Source of the DNA: Bimastos eiseni
Taxonomy: Eukaryota > Annelida > Clitellata > Crassiclitellata > Lumbricidae
Direction: 5' to 3'
Assembly: GCA_959347315.1 (NCBI GenBank)
Contig: OY365819.1
Location: 23,702,589-23,766,588, forward strand
DNA length: 64,000 bases
Below, piece after piece: positions 40,991 through 52,660 of this stretch (positions within the stretch are counted from its first letter, which is position 1; the number at the start of each line of letters is the position of its first letter). Made by a program: the position numbers and the translations under genes. The notes beneath the pieces were generated by a model. That model was not told the DNA's origin. It did no database searches and was given only the letters and a program-made list of their open reading frames with translations.

Positions 40991-42582
40991 TCCAATTACA
41001 TTATGAGTTTGTTACCTGCGACATGGGACATTCTACGTTTGAACCAGAGCGAACGGAAGTCGAAGCTATGAGAAAATCACATATATTACAACTTGTCAAA
41101 ATTACGTCCGAAGCGGAGAGTCTATTCTTGTCGCAAACCCTTTTAACATCCTAGTATTTTGTGTTGCTGCAAATATTAAAGGGGCATTTGTTTCAAACAC
41201 TGTTTTAGGTAATATTTAATATAGGCCTACAACATCTTTCATATAGGCAAACAAATTCTACACAGTAACAGACACTTCTGAACTGTTTTTTAACGCAAAT
41301 GTTATATCGTAGATTTGCCCTACGACAATTGCAATTTGGCTAGATTGTGTAATCTATCACAGGGTTCCAACTTCAAAGACTTCTGCAATTCATGACTCAC
41401 TCCAACATAAATCCAAACTCGTTCAACTTCTTAGCTTTCTGAATCTTCACTTTCGTTCTCTTCTCGCAAATTCTGCAGAGTTCTCTTCATAACACCACAT
41501 GCACATTAAACCAGTTATTTGCTACTACGTTTTGCAACCGTAATAAGAAAACTTATGAAGCGCCACTCGAAAGCTATGCGCAGGACTCCTGCTTATTCAC
41601 TAGCGCTGGGTAGAATAAGATGGGTTGTCAGAAGGGTAGCCTGAGGAAGGACAGAGTTCGTTTTCCAGAATGCCAGAAGAGACAGAAGTTTGCTGTTAAC
41701 GCGGGACCGGGGTGTTGTTTCGTTTGTGGATTTGGAGGTAGATTATCAAGCGAGTTTCGGTTAGAGTTCTTGAAAATGTGAGACTTAGTCTTCAAATGGA
41801 TAGCCCGAGGGATGATGAATAAAGGAGCCTGAGCCTGGGTGATAGGCAATGATGGCGGCGGAGCCAAAATGTGCGGGATTCAGGAGACAGATCGTTCCGG
41901 AGACGTGGTTCGGTGTGGATATGGTTTGGTTGGAGAACTTGAGATGATTGGTGACCGGCCGTGAGACTGAGACAAGAGGATGATCGGGCGAAGCGGGTTG
42001 GCTGGATGGTAATAAGTAAGTAGGTTGCAAGACTACCTTCAATTTTAATAGTGAATACGAGTTTCTGCATTTCCTTATTCTCTTTTCAGGGAACTTTTAC
42101 TTCAGGACTTACAGTCGAAACGTTCTATGTATTTTGCTCTGCATATCATATTTGGTGCTCCTACGAATATTATAGTCGTCCACCTAATTTTATTTGATCT
42201 CCATGTTGCAGTTTTGATTCTTGCTTATGTATCACAGAACCTGATCAAATACGCAATTCTTGTGATCTTAGTTTCACACAGCGCTCATTTAAAGGCCTCT
42301 CTGATTACTGCAGGATACTCAGTTCGTAATACTCATGACGTCAAATCTAGATTTAAAACCCATCTTGCTTTATGAAATCGTGCAAATTCAAGTAAAGCAC
42401 ACACTTGCATCACCATGCCATGAAAGACAGTTTAATTAATTAATTAATATTAATTAATTAATATTCATCTCACACAACAATGAAAATCAGAGACATGCTG
42501 TTTCTTACTATGGTTCTAGTAACTATTCCACTCAATACAATTTTATGGAATCAACATAATCGATTTTGTTGATTGGTAGAAT
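40991..42582. other. No gene recognised between hAT relic and gene B
   Basis: The 41628-42070 (-) frames (Ser/Pro-rich) and 42127-42375 (+) lack recognisable domains. A TTAA-rich tract lies at 42432-42466. Expected 3' UTR sequence of gene B (before 42583) shows no clear AATAAA on its strand. Confidence 0.4.
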
Positions 42583-43508
42583 TTATATGGGTAGTTGTTT
42601 GTAAAAATCTTTAGCTGATAGTTTAGACCATTTCCGACTTAAATTGTAAACAGTAACTCCATATCCTAAATAATCATCTCCACATACTATCAATTGGTTG
42701 TTTTCTTCGTCGTAATGCAATCTGGTAGGCCTTTGGATCATCATTTCTTCTGCCTCCTCGTTTGAACAAAGAATTCGATTCCACTTAAGATCTGAATCCA
42801 AGAGAATCACTCTGTCATTCTTCCTGTCAGCTACAAGCACTCGATCGTCTGAATAAACTGATAGATGACTAACACCACTCATATCTTGGATTTCATTCAA
42901 AGGTCTAAAACAACGAATGATCTGTCCATCTTTCGTCAATTCACTTATGCCCCAATTCCCCCAACGTCCAATCCCTCCCTCCATGACTTCAACAACGGGG
43001 TGAACGATTAATAGATTCCCAATGGATGTTTCCACTGCATGCAATGGGTTCTGGGTGTCTCTTGGCAACTGAATGCATTCAATAAGCTCTGCATCTGATG
43101 AGAAGATCCTAAGAATGAACGGTGACGAAGTGACCAACAACAAATGACCATCACTGGACACTGACAGAGAAAGTGGCGGATAATCAGTGGTCAGCCATTT
43201 GATAATTTTATGGTCGTCATCAGTTTTTCTCATTATCTTCCAGACGACGTTATGTGTAAAGTCAGCGACGTAGAGACAATTGTCTTTTGCACTGGATACA
43301 ATGTCAGAGGGAGATTTAATCTTTTTTATTTCGATTTTATTCTGAAAAGCAAATGGACTTCGATCCCCGAAGACACGAATTACAGTTGTTGGAGCATCAT
43401 AACGTGAGGTACCGAGGACGTAGATTTCATTTCGCAGTTTTGTCACACCGTACACACTTCTTCCTGTGTCAATTCTCTCAGTGAAGTTTATGGAAATTGG
43501 ACACTCCG
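42583..43508 (-). CDS. Gene B: terminal NHL-like beta-propeller exon
   Basis: This last exon enters after the acceptor TAGATTTAG (RC of 43509-43517) in phase 1 and ends at a stop at 42583, giving about 308 residues. It aligns with gene A (27723-28612) from the first residues (CPISINFTERID against CPFSVSFTYRID). It continues through VYGVTKLRNEIYVLG, KIIKWLTTDYPPLSLSVSSD and DDRVLVADRKNDRVILLDSD to the end, with YDEENNQLIVCGDDYLG as the last blade. The C-terminus is extended by about 15 residues (LSAKDFYKQLPI) relative to gene A. No frameshift or stop interrupts it. As in gene A there is no membrane segment. The role is inferred to be ligand or protein binding by a propeller. Confidence 0.8.
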
Positions 43509-44745
43509 CTAAATCTAAACAAAGTAATCATTAACACGTAATTAAATTGCCGATAATAATATCTTTCTTTCAATTCATCAATATTTTTATTTTGATCATT
43601 GATTCATTTGTTTATATATTGCTAGCTGAAATACCCAGCTGTGCCCGGGTAGTCTTTAAAAATTTTAAACGTGTTGAACATTGCTTCCCCATGCTCACAA
43701 TAATATTTTGTGCAAGTGATTGGCCCCTTTTGGCAGGTTTGCACATTTGGTGACACGTCTGCACAAAAGCAATGTTACATCGCATATCTCACTTTTGGAG
43801 TATATTACATCATTTAAGAATGAAGTACATCTTGTTTACAGTGACGCAAAAATTATCATTCTGTGTTATTTCTGATCGAAGCTATGTATAAAAGACAGTA
43901 TGCACAGCGGAAACTAAATATATTATCCGAGAAAATGCGTCTAGACTTGGCTCACTACAATTATGGAATTTTGTGTATATTTAGGCCTATTGGCTATTGG
44001 TTGCCCATAGAAAATCTTGAAGGACAGCGTTTATCTTTTCCTTATCTGACTTTCTTGAATTGAGAAGCATCGCGATACAGTAGACTATAATCTAATAATT
44101 GATTGAAAATAACTATTACTTATTTTAAGCAACAACCACGATTCTTGTCGACAACATCTGAACGAAGGGGCTAGACGAAATTAATCAGATTGCCGCGCAA
44201 ACCAGGTTAGAGCAACATTCATGCGCGTTGGTCTCAACCTAAATTGCCGACCAATCCGATAGCTTCCAATCTAGATCTTGTCACGTGATGGCGAACTGAT
44301 TTTGTTTTATTTGTTGTGTGGTACCTCGTTTAAGCATGGCTATCGGCTGAGTTTAAATAGACACCAATTGTATATCGACACCATTGGCTAGATGAAAGAC
44401 AGAGCTTTAAAACGATACCAAACACCAAGGTCGGCATTGTCATAATTAGAATGAATGCGCGACAATAAGGCTTAATTTGGGAAGTTTCAGCCACAAAAAT
44501 GGGGAAGGGGTAATAATTTGGGATCTCGAGCCCCCTTTGTTTTCCCCCGGTTGCTAAGAAGTATTCGAAAAATTTCTGATCAATCTTTCGAGTTGATGAA
44601 TAGTTTTTTGAGGAACATAGCTACATAGGCCTAAATACTATTCTTCTTTATATTGATATATATATTAATCAAGTTTCTCTACTATTATATTATTATAATC
44701 ATAATTATACGCGGCCCTTACCACTAGGCCTACAAGATAATGCTG
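43509..44745 (-). other. Gene B intron
   Basis: No transposon, gene or RNA is recognised. Small frames at 43547-43753 and 43863-44063 are not supported. Confidence 0.45.
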
Positions 44746-45128
44746 TTAACAATTTAAAAGCTTTTGCAAGAACTTGCCAACGGTTTTCTTGAATTCATCC
44801 CTGTGAAATCTGATCTCTGTTGAAATTGACGGTTGAATAATTTCAAAGAAAACATCTCTGAGCTGATTCGATTCGTACAGCTTCTGTATATGCTCAAAGG
44901 CCGCTTGTGAATGACACCAGATCCAAACGACCAAACACTGTCTGATCATTTGAGAATTAAGGATCTCGATTCCGTCATCCTTCAGTTGGGTAATGAATTC
45001 ATCAATTCGATGTGACCTTGGTTGAGTTCTGTTTCGAAGATCTTCGATTTTCATATGATACAAGCGACGTGCTTCCATTGACGTTGTAGGTTCTCCACCA
45101 TGAGTTTCCAATCGCATTTTTGTAACAG
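44746..45128 (-). CDS. Gene B: conserved third module (possibly TRADD-N-like)
   Basis: The exon begins after the acceptor TTTTGTTTGTAG (RC of 45129-45140) in phase 1. It reads AVTKMRLETHGGEPTTSMEA, then IEDLRNRTQPRSHRIDEFIT, GIEILNSQMIRQCLVVWIWC, HSQAAFEHIQKLYESNQLRD and FKKTVGKF. A stop is reached at 44746, but homology to gene A fades after GKF (near 44770). The true 3' border may therefore be a donor slightly before the stop. The hydrophobic strand with Cys followed by a helix is the conserved core. The family is uncertain: TRADD-N-like by pattern only. The exon sits between the CARD-like and propeller exons, exactly as in gene A. Confidence 0.6.
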
Positions 45129-45768
45129 CTACAAACAAAACCGACGCATTTCAAATGGCAATAAAACTGAATCAGACGTACTTTTCGATAAGTGCAGGCT
45201 AACAGAACATACTTTTATGTTGTGGATAAGTGAACCATACGAAATTACGTCAGATTTAAACGAATTGTGTAACTGTGAGCTTTCATAGTCGCCAATGCTC
45301 AGGCATTTTAGGACGCGCAACTTTCTGAAACCGCATTTAAAACGCAAATCCTCGGATGGAGCAATTTCAACATTCAACGAAACAGGTTCTGATTAGGGAG
45401 TGATAAGCAATGCTAGTAGCAGTAAAATAAATGGCGCAATGGTTGATTTGGATGTTTGAGATGAGCATGTAGCAACAATTGATGACAATAATTTAATCAT
45501 GGGAGAAGGCAGTGTGAGTGGAAATCAAATGAAGTACACCATGCAACGAGGTGAATTGGTTTCAAGTTAGTATATTTTAGTTAACACCACAGACAGTATT
45601 TCAAGGCGTAGGAAAGCCACAAAACACTGTAGCATAGGAGAAATATATTGCTTTTTTGCGCCAGCTTTCAATAGGTTAATTCCTGCCTTCCATTCACTGA
45701 CGTAACTTGGCCCAGAGACTCTGAACGTCTATGCCGTTGTAACGTAATGGCTGGCGCTCTTTTTCGAT
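45129..45768 (-). other. Gene B intron, 5' part
   Basis: No repeats or genes are recognised; the frames here (45100-45377) are short and unsupported. Confidence 0.4.
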
Positions 45769-46190
45769 GGCCGATTAGGAGTTGCTGCTTAGGGTTTGGC
45801 TGTGCTTCACCAGGGGACTCGCCCTAGAGGTCACCGGGAACTCGCTACCTAGTCTGCCCGTCCTCTCCGTGGCCGACTAGGGCTGCTGCTGCTGAGGGCT
45901 TGGCCGTGCGTCCCTTGGGGACTTGCCTTCGAGGTCTCCGGGGACTCGCTACCTACGTCCCCCTTCAATTCCTTGGCCGACTTGGGTGACTAGGGCTGCC
46001 GAGGCTTGGCCGTGCGTAACCTGGGACACTCGCAGTAGAGGGCCCCGGGGACTCGCTACCTACATCCCCACTCCATGGCCGACTTGGGCGACTTGGGCTG
46101 CTTCTGCCGAGAGCTTGGCCGTGCGTGACATGGGACACTCGCCGGAGTGGTCCCCAGGGACTCGACATCTACGCCCCATCACCCTTCAGA
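45769..46190. repeat. GC-rich minisatellite, four units of about 103 bp
   Basis: Units start with GGCCGA(C/T)T at 45769, 45871, 45975 and 46077, giving spacings of 102, 104 and 102 bp. Each contains GCTTGGCCGTGCGT, GGGACTCGC and ACTCGCTACCTACGTCCCC. It is much richer in GC than its surroundings. The open frame 45923-46201 (+) arises because the unit is close to a multiple of three. Confidence 0.9.
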
Positions 46191-47285
46191 GGCTCGGGTA
46201 ATTAGTAAAGGAATTCTAGTGTGTCATTCGTGAGTTAGTGAGTTGAAATTAAGTGCTGTTCAGGTCTAGCATTGAAGGGCAGTTGGCCGGTTGAACAGTG
46301 ACTGCTGACTAACCATTACAGAGTTGAGTTGTGCTTAGTCAAGTCAGTTGTATTAAGACATTCAATGAGAGTTCAGTCGTTTTGAGTGTCAGAGAAATAC
46401 ACTTTGGCGAACTCGTCGAAATATTATCTGCTGTTGCTGCTGAACTGACAGTTTATCGAATTATGTTGAACTATCTTCGTCTTAGACATTTAATCAAGAA
46501 AGTGTTCGAATTGCGAGTTGGTTTCTTCTGGTAAGAATAGTGACTGTCACCTTCGGAACTGTTTCGAAGCCATTCGTCAAAAAGCCAGACCCTAAATAGC
46601 GGACATCGACGAATAAGAGAAGACCTCAGGACTCTGAGTCATGAGGTTACCTGAATATAAGGGAGGAAGCCAGGTTTTCCGTGGGCGCTTGTCGAATCCT
46701 GCTTTTTTCTGACAAGCGCTCGGTGTCGAACCAATAGGGTCCGCCACAAGATCTGCGATCTATCGACGGGAATACGTTGTATGGTTCTACGCTTGTGCGT
46801 GTGCTCGCCGCTGGTGACTCTTTCCAGCTTACTGTGCATAGTTTTGCTAATTGATGCAATTTTTACCTCACGGTGGCATTTAACATAATAATTAATTATT
46901 AAGGCCTGCACACAGAGCGTCTCTGAGTAGATATCTCTAAGGGGCGCTATATAAGTGTTTGATAACACTATATTACAATTGTGGCCACGAAAAAGTGTGA
47001 GAATGGTCTAAAACGTTCCTTCGGAATTTAAGACACCGTTTAAGTGCTCTATTACGACCTTTTTGCATGAACGTATCTACAAGCTTTAGCTACTTGAACT
47101 GGAGTTGTGATAACATGTCAGTGCATTACTAGATTTCAAATTATTAAAGGTCTCGAAACAATCTACACTTCCGTACATGTGATTCCATATAAATGATTTA
47201 CTGCCACCGTAGGGCCTACTATTATTGTGAGGCATATAATATTTTTATAAGCCTCTAGATGCCGTTTGTAATGACTAATGTTAAC
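46191..47285. other. Gene B intron with a LINE 3' tail
   Basis: 46885-46970 holds a LINE 3' end (GAGCGTCTCTGAGTAG, GGGGCGCTATATAAGTG). The rest is unassigned. Frames at 46331-46534 and 46639-46968 are not supported. Confidence 0.45.
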
Positions 47286-47573
47286 CTCCTCCGTCTTCTA
47301 TGATTCTTGCCACCGTCATCTGGTTCGTTTCTCGAAGACATTTGACGAAATTTGAAAACTGATGATTGTCAAAGGATCTCACAATCCTCAAGAGCTCGTC
47401 GTTTTTCTCCTTATTTGAACGTTGTCGTCGAAGGAAGTGACTTTGTTCCTTCGTTATGCAGATGCGAGACACCAGTGAAGCAAATAACTCGTCATTTGGT
47501 TGAATATTTTCTATGAGATAATTTCTGTTGTTTCTTATGATGGCGGATCTTTTGTTGTATTTATGATGATAAT
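47286..47573 (-). CDS. Gene B: CARD-like death-fold exon
   Basis: This 288-bp exon starts after the acceptor GTGTCTTTTAG (RC of 47574-47584) and ends at the donor GTTAAC (RC of 47280-47285), phase 1 at both ends. It encodes RNNRNYLIENIQPNDELFAS, CITKEQSHFLRRQRSNKEKN, then IVRSFDNHQFSNFVKCLRET and MTVARIIEDGG. It matches the gene A exon residue for residue over most positions. The conserved N-R, ITxEQ and F..FxxxLRxTxQ features fit a CARD. The acceptor region is duplicated just upstream (see 47571-47855). Like gene A, it would act in the cytosol through homotypic CARD contacts, which is an inference. Confidence 0.75.
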
Positions 47574-47855
47574 CTAAAAGACACAAACGGTCTCCGCCAT
47601 TGAATGGCATCGCAGGTCTGTTACATCAAAACATAGCATCATCGTCGAAACGAAGTAACAAAGTTTTCCCAAGTATATAGAAACAGTTAAAAGGATGGAA
47701 GATCCTTGAAATGATCTAAAAGACACAAACGATCTCCACCATTGAATGGCATCGCAGGTCTGTCACATCATGACATCATCATCAATGGCGAAACAAAGTT
47801 ACAAAGTTCCTCAAAGTAAACAGGAACATCTGCTGACTTGTATGACCAGTAGTGA
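47571..47855. repeat. 142-bp tandem duplication spanning the CARD exon acceptor
   Basis: Two copies start at ATCTAAAAGACACAAACG (47572 and about 47714), and both continue with CCATTGAATGGCATCGCAGG. The distal copy still carries the polypyrimidine tract and AG of the splice acceptor but lacks the exon body. Confidence 0.85.
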
Positions 47856-49089
47856 TAACATTTGGTTCAACAAGACAAGCAACATTCTAGCCAAGATTTC
47901 TGACTAGCATAGATACAAAATTTCCCTCATCAACCCTAACCCGATAGATGCACATTTAGAGCAAATGCTCTGATATTTTAACTGCGCCTGATATAACTAT
48001 CTTCAGTTGTTTAATTACAAAATGTATTTTTCAATTAACTTAACATCTTTTTCTTTTACTACTTGTGAATGTAATGTAACCGAGCATGTATATCACGCAG
48101 CTCAAAAACAGCAGCTCTCTGAGCGGGCGTCTTTGCCCAGAAAGGAAAACAGAAAAGTCTTAAGGCGTATCCGAAACTTGGAAGGTGAGAAGGCTAGTAA
48201 TTCCAGGTGCAAGGACTGCTGAACAGAGCACCAATCTGAGTAGCCCGCATAGACGAAGCTCTAGAAGTGGAGAAGAGCGCATACTCAGCTGTAGCAGCCT
48301 ACAAGAGGTCTGCTACAGTACATCAGGTAACGATGGAAAGTTCAACTATGTGTAATATCTGTAGTCAATAACAATAGTAGGCCTATTCGTTTGGCAGACT
48401 AGAGCAGATCATCATTCGTCGTTGTTGCATTGTAATAGAATTTAGCTCTCATCGAAACAACATATCTATATAGATATATTTATAACAAAATATTATATTT
48501 ATTATTTTTATATCAAATTGTATTTATATCAGTCATAATTGGTGGAGAACATGTTTATACTGCAAGTGGAACGGTGTTTGCTTTTGACTGGTGCGAAAAT
48601 GACAGTCATGCTCTCAAAATATCAGGATGTTCATACTTTTCTACTTTCTATGAAGTTAACTGGACGGCACAGGAATCATGTACCACCGATATCATTCACA
48701 TGGTTGTATGTTATCTTGGATGCCACTTATAAAATAGTCCAGCGATTCTGACCACTGTGCAAATTGCAAACTGTTAATGGCACTCGATAGCTAGGGCATA
48801 TTCTGCGTGTTATGACCCACATGTTGTCACATTTACATCTATATATGAACAATGTTCTCTGTTTGAGGCATGCCTAGTTTAAATAACTTAAATACCAAAA
48901 TAATGAGTGACTGAAGGCAGCGCTTTGGAGAGATACTTAAAATGTGTGGTGTCAAATTGCTTGATAACCATAATGACACAATCATTTTATGATTATATTT
49001 GACTATTATCAAATAGAGGTAAATGCGTTCACCATTAATGCTTGGAAGACATAACTGTGAGAGGCACTTCATAAATCCGTAAATATCAC
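47856..49089 (-). other. Gene B intron
   Basis: No transposon is recognised. A 9-bp hairpin CTGTAGCAG/CTGCTACAG lies at about 48290-48319. Frames 48007-48222 and 48539-48751 (+) are unsupported. No counterpart of the gene A ATG exon was found. Confidence 0.4.
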
Positions 49090-49276
49090 CTTTCAGGTAA
49101 CGCCGGATGGCCTTCTTGAACCGTTGTTTGATTATTCTTTGATTGAAGCAAACGTCGACTGATATTAGACATCTGATAACTTCTTCGTCTCTCTGTTTTG
49201 TCCATGAATTCAATATCCAGTGTAGATAGGACTTTTGTAATATAATATCCATCATCTCCAGCGGAAGACCGTACAA
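49090..49276 (-). CDS. Gene B: F-box-like exon
   Basis: This 187-bp exon has the acceptor TTTGCATTTCAG (RC of 49277-49288) and the donor GTGATA (RC of 49084-49089). It is phase 0 at entry and phase 1 at exit, the same length and phases as 13334-13520. It encodes LYGLPLEMMDIILQKSYLHW, TKQRDEEVIRCLISVDVCFN and FKKAIRRYLK. Nearly every difference from gene A is a conservative substitution. It lies only 1.5 kb upstream of the CARD-like exon and can be spliced directly to it. In this gene that makes an F-box-like plus CARD order the simplest model. F-box proteins usually recruit SCF ubiquitin ligase; whether this exon does so is unknown. Confidence 0.7.
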
Positions 49277-49732
49277 CTGAAATGCAAATAGAAGCAACAT
49301 CAACGCTGGAAGACTATAATGAATAGCATGATTAGTTCATTCAGAATTCTGTGAAGATACTAAATTTAGGCCTACTAAACTAGCTAAACATGAATTTAAA
49401 TCGGTTCAATAAACATTTGATCCTTTGCAAATTTATAGACATACCTAGTCGAAGAGTCTTCAAAAATCTATTTCATCCTTCCATCCTTCTTGAAGATTAT
49501 AGTGCCTACATTAAAATGCTTTTACAGAGTTGTCCTCATATTGCAAGATGGATGAGTCTTTTCAGATGAGATTGTGAAAGAGCTTATGATGCCATTAAAC
49601 TAGTTGCTTAAGTACTAATACAAATTGGGAAATCTTACCGTTGTACATGACGGACCGTTGTTCTGAACGCCTTTTCCATTCAGTTGTTCTCCTTTTAATA
49701 GAAATATTGAAGTCATATTGAAGAAATAATTA
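49277..49732. other. Upstream of the gene B F-box-like exon
   Basis: No further exon could be identified. Since the F-box-like exon starts in phase 0 behind an acceptor, at least one upstream exon must exist, possibly beyond the mariner insertion. Confidence 0.4.
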
Positions 49733-49939
49733 TAGGGTAATGCAAAAGTTCGTTCACCGTTTTAAAACTTAAATATCTCGGTCAAAATCATTCGGACATC
49801 TTAAATATTTTTCAAGCCTTTACATGACTCAATTATTAAATAAATCCCGAAATTTTAAGTCAAAAGTGCGTTAAATGACGTCACAGTGTACACATGCAGT
49901 GTGCGAGATGCATTTCTGGCACGTGCCTGTATGTGACGT

Positions 49940-50720
49940 CACGATCGTTCACGCAGCTTTATTGAGTAGAAATTTAAACATCGACACTGGACTGCGGAAG
50001 ACTGTTTTTTTGTTTTGTTCACCGATGAGTCGCCGTTCAAGGTGTTTTATGTACCGAATGCGCAAAATGCTACTGCCTGGAGTTCACAGCAGGGCCGTCC
50101 ACATAGGGATGGATGGGGGTCTGGAGGCAAATTCCTCCAATTTCAGGTAGGGGGATAATTTTTTAGTCTTGGGGGAATATTTTGCCATCCTAATACTGGG
50201 GATCGGGGGTTTGACTCCATCAAACAGAGGAGGATTGACCCTCTGGTTCACAGGAGGAAAACGTTCTATCTGCTACACAGATGAAGCTTAGTCCGTCAGT
50301 GATGATGTGTGGTGGGATGACGGCCATGGGTCTCACAAGCCTTCACTTTGCGTAAAATAGTACCAGATTGAACTCGTAGTACTACATTACAACTGAGCGT
50401 TCAATTACAGTCTTATGCAACGAAAATATTTTGTTATGAGTATTTCAGCAAGATGGTACACGCTGTCATACATCACTGAGGACGACGAAGTGGCTAGACT
50501 GCAAACTCCCGTAACGCACAAAGCCGAAGGTTTAGCCACCAAAGCTATCTGGATCTCTCTCCTATTGTCTCTCAGAGTTGATAAAGATCCTGACCCAAAG
50601 AACAGCTTAAACGTACGTCGCCTCCAACACGCGTGGAGATCGATAGAAGTTGGGACACCTAAGTCGTTGATTCAGTCTATGCCGTATAGAGTCAGTGCTA
50701 TCATTACGAAGTCTGAATGA
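49940..50720 (+). pseudogene. Mariner transposase, multiply broken
   Basis: Fragments in several frames give the order of a Tc1/mariner transposase. HWTAEDCFFVLFTDESPFKV (about 49985-50045) carries the first catalytic aspartate. SPSVMMCGGMTAMGLTSLHF lies near 50294-50355. VFQQDGTRCHTS near 50442-50477 carries the second aspartate. The C-terminal HAWRSIEVGTPKSLIQSMPY lies near 50628-50690, ending at the TGA at 50718-50720. The part around the third catalytic residue is degraded to stops. At least three frame changes plus the nested MITE destroy the protein. Confidence 0.8.
50082..50253. mobile_element. 156-bp hAT-type MITE nested in the mariner
   Basis: The insertion 50090-50245 is flanked by GTTCACAG at 50082-50089 and 50246-50253. 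The ends are CAGGGCCGTCC and GACCCTCTG, so both termini read CAG(G/A)G inward. An 8-bp duplication with CAG ends is the hAT pattern. It interrupts the mariner transposase frame, so it is younger than the mariner. Confidence 0.75.
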
Positions 50721-51067
50721 AAATACTATACGCTAATAGCCTAAATCTGCAATACCTTTAGGTAGCAATATTTATTATGTTATAGTCTACTAGGCCAAAT
50801 ATTTTGCTTACAGTGACAATAATTATGATGAACAAACTGTATCGCATGACAGTTTTTGTCCGGGAATATAGTTCCCTTCAATTGTTTTTATTATACATAT
50901 GGCAACCACGTAGGCTTACATGTATAGGCATGCCGGATCAAAGCCAAATTTGTACCAAAATCTTTCATTTGACTTCTGTATGCACTGACAAATAACAGAA
51001 ATCAATCTGAAACCCCTCCTCAGAAAGTGCATTTTTTGAACGGTGAACGAACTTTTGTGTCACCCTA

Positions 51068-51329
51068 TATTTAATTATTTTCATTAGGAATGTGCTCTAC
51101 ATTTTCTCGTTCACCAAACTGCTAGTGACTCACATCATTAAATAAGATATACTTCTGCACATGTTCATCGGCCATGTCGGTCGATTAATCTACTGCTTCG
51201 CTACTTCGACGGATATTTTCCTCTAAATGCAGAATTTTGCACAATTTCTAACTTAGAACATGTTGGAGGTTTTCTTGTGCCAAGTCAGCGCACCGGACTT
51301 ATTCGTCGACTTTGCCAATAATTTTGTAC
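51068..51329. other. Spacer
   Basis: Nothing is recognised between the mariner and the LINE tail. Confidence 0.4.
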
Positions 51330-51605
51330 GTTTAAGCGGTTTTTGTTCGCAAGTCGCCTTGACCATGTGACCGAATCAGACCGTCCATTCTGATGTTTAC
51401 GATCGAAACTCAGTTGCGCAGCCGTGTAATCCCCGTAGCCGAGTGTTTTTGTCTCGTTGAAGGCGGCATCCACTCCCTTCCTAAGGTACCCTCGGATACA
51501 TTTCGTCGACACCTCAAGACTGTTCTTTTTGCCCGGGCCTGGATCGGGAGCGCCTCTGAGCTTCTTGAAGGGGCGCTATATTAAATTCATAGAAATTCAA
51601 TTCAA
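51330..51605 (+). pseudogene. CR1-like LINE C-terminal scrap
   Basis: The frame reads GGIHSLPKVPSDTFRRHLKT and FARAWIGSASELLEGALY (51465-51584), the tail end of CR1/jockey-type proteins. It is followed by the shared 3' motif GGGAGCGCC...GGGGCGCTATATTAAAT. It is truncated at the 5' side. Confidence 0.65.
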
Positions 51606-52660
51606 TTGGCAAGAGCAGAGCGCTTCTCAATGGGACTGGTGTCTTGAAAGGCTCTGTGGATATGTTCGACTATGTTACATTACATTACATAGGCTACCTA
51701 CTTTCAATTTACGTAATCGCGTAGTAATTGTTTTTAAATGGTTGCCAATGATGACAACTGGATAATTAAATATCTATTGACAACCATCCATAGAAGTGGA
51801 TTGCTCTGGAATTTCAATATAAGGGCCTATAATCCTTCCGGAAAGATGCAAAAAGTCAATGAAATAGAATCAATTCGTTTACTCATTTTTCAGAATATGA
51901 ATTATATTATCGAAAGAAAGAAAGTACATTGCATCTCTTAATGCACTGAAACCGTTCTTTGTAGATATCAAAAACAAAAAAATCCCGTAGCAATGCTCGA
52001 CATGCGGCATCTATCTAGTCCTTGCTGAACTGATTGGTTGTAGAACTAGGTTTCCATTTAATCAACAGATGGATGGATGGTGTTAAAACAGAAATTAACA
52101 TCCAATTCCTCAATGCAATATGCGCAGTAGGGTCTCAATCCCTTGCATGAAGGCCTGCTGTCAGGTTCTCCATTATACTCTTTCTAAAGAGTGAGACAAC
52201 AAGTGCAAACTGGGCTGTAGAATGTAGGCCCCCAAAGCAGACAGAGTGTCCTCAGATTGTCCGGTACATGTATAGGCCTATAGTGCAGGCCAGGTCATTC
52301 ATTGATTATAATTGTCATAGTAGTATCTTGACAGCGCAACCATGACACGTACATGTATTATATGCACACACGAAGATGATCGTAACAAGACTTAGGATGT
52401 TTGGTAATTTTGCACGTTGCGAAAACACCAAACACAATCAATTCAGCCGTATCCCAGACAGCAATACCCGTTGGGCCAGAAGTGGATTGCTATGGGAGAA
52501 TTGTGAAGGTTGCCCGCAGCGCTGTTTGGCCAGACTTTTAGAAAAAAAACACACAAAATCTGACAAAAATATTGACACATGATTTCGCAGTTTTCATATG
52601 TGCAAGGCTTTATTTTATGATATTGTCATAAATTGATCATGCGTACGTTTTCAAGTTAAA
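51606..52660. other. No gene recognised
   Basis: Frames at 51738-51941 and 52376-52582 (+) show no domain. No repeats were noticed. Confidence 0.4.

Larger units (their letters stand above)
49733..51067 (+). mobile_element. Tc1/mariner element, full length but dead
   Basis: The element spans 49735-51065 with TA at 49733-49734 and 51066-51067. Terminal inverted repeats of about 28 bp share CAAAAGTTCGTTCACCGTT at both ends. The interior holds a transposase with many breaks (separate entry). A second element is nested at 50090-50245. The intact ends and TA duplication identify it as a complete, inactivated insertion. Confidence 0.9.

Noticed and set aside
41628..42070. Overlapping Pro/Ser-rich - strand frames
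   Set aside because: Two overlapping frames of equal length with low-complexity composition and no domain.
45923..46201. 92-codon Pro/Arg/Trp-rich frame
   Set aside because: Generated by a minisatellite whose unit is close to a multiple of three.
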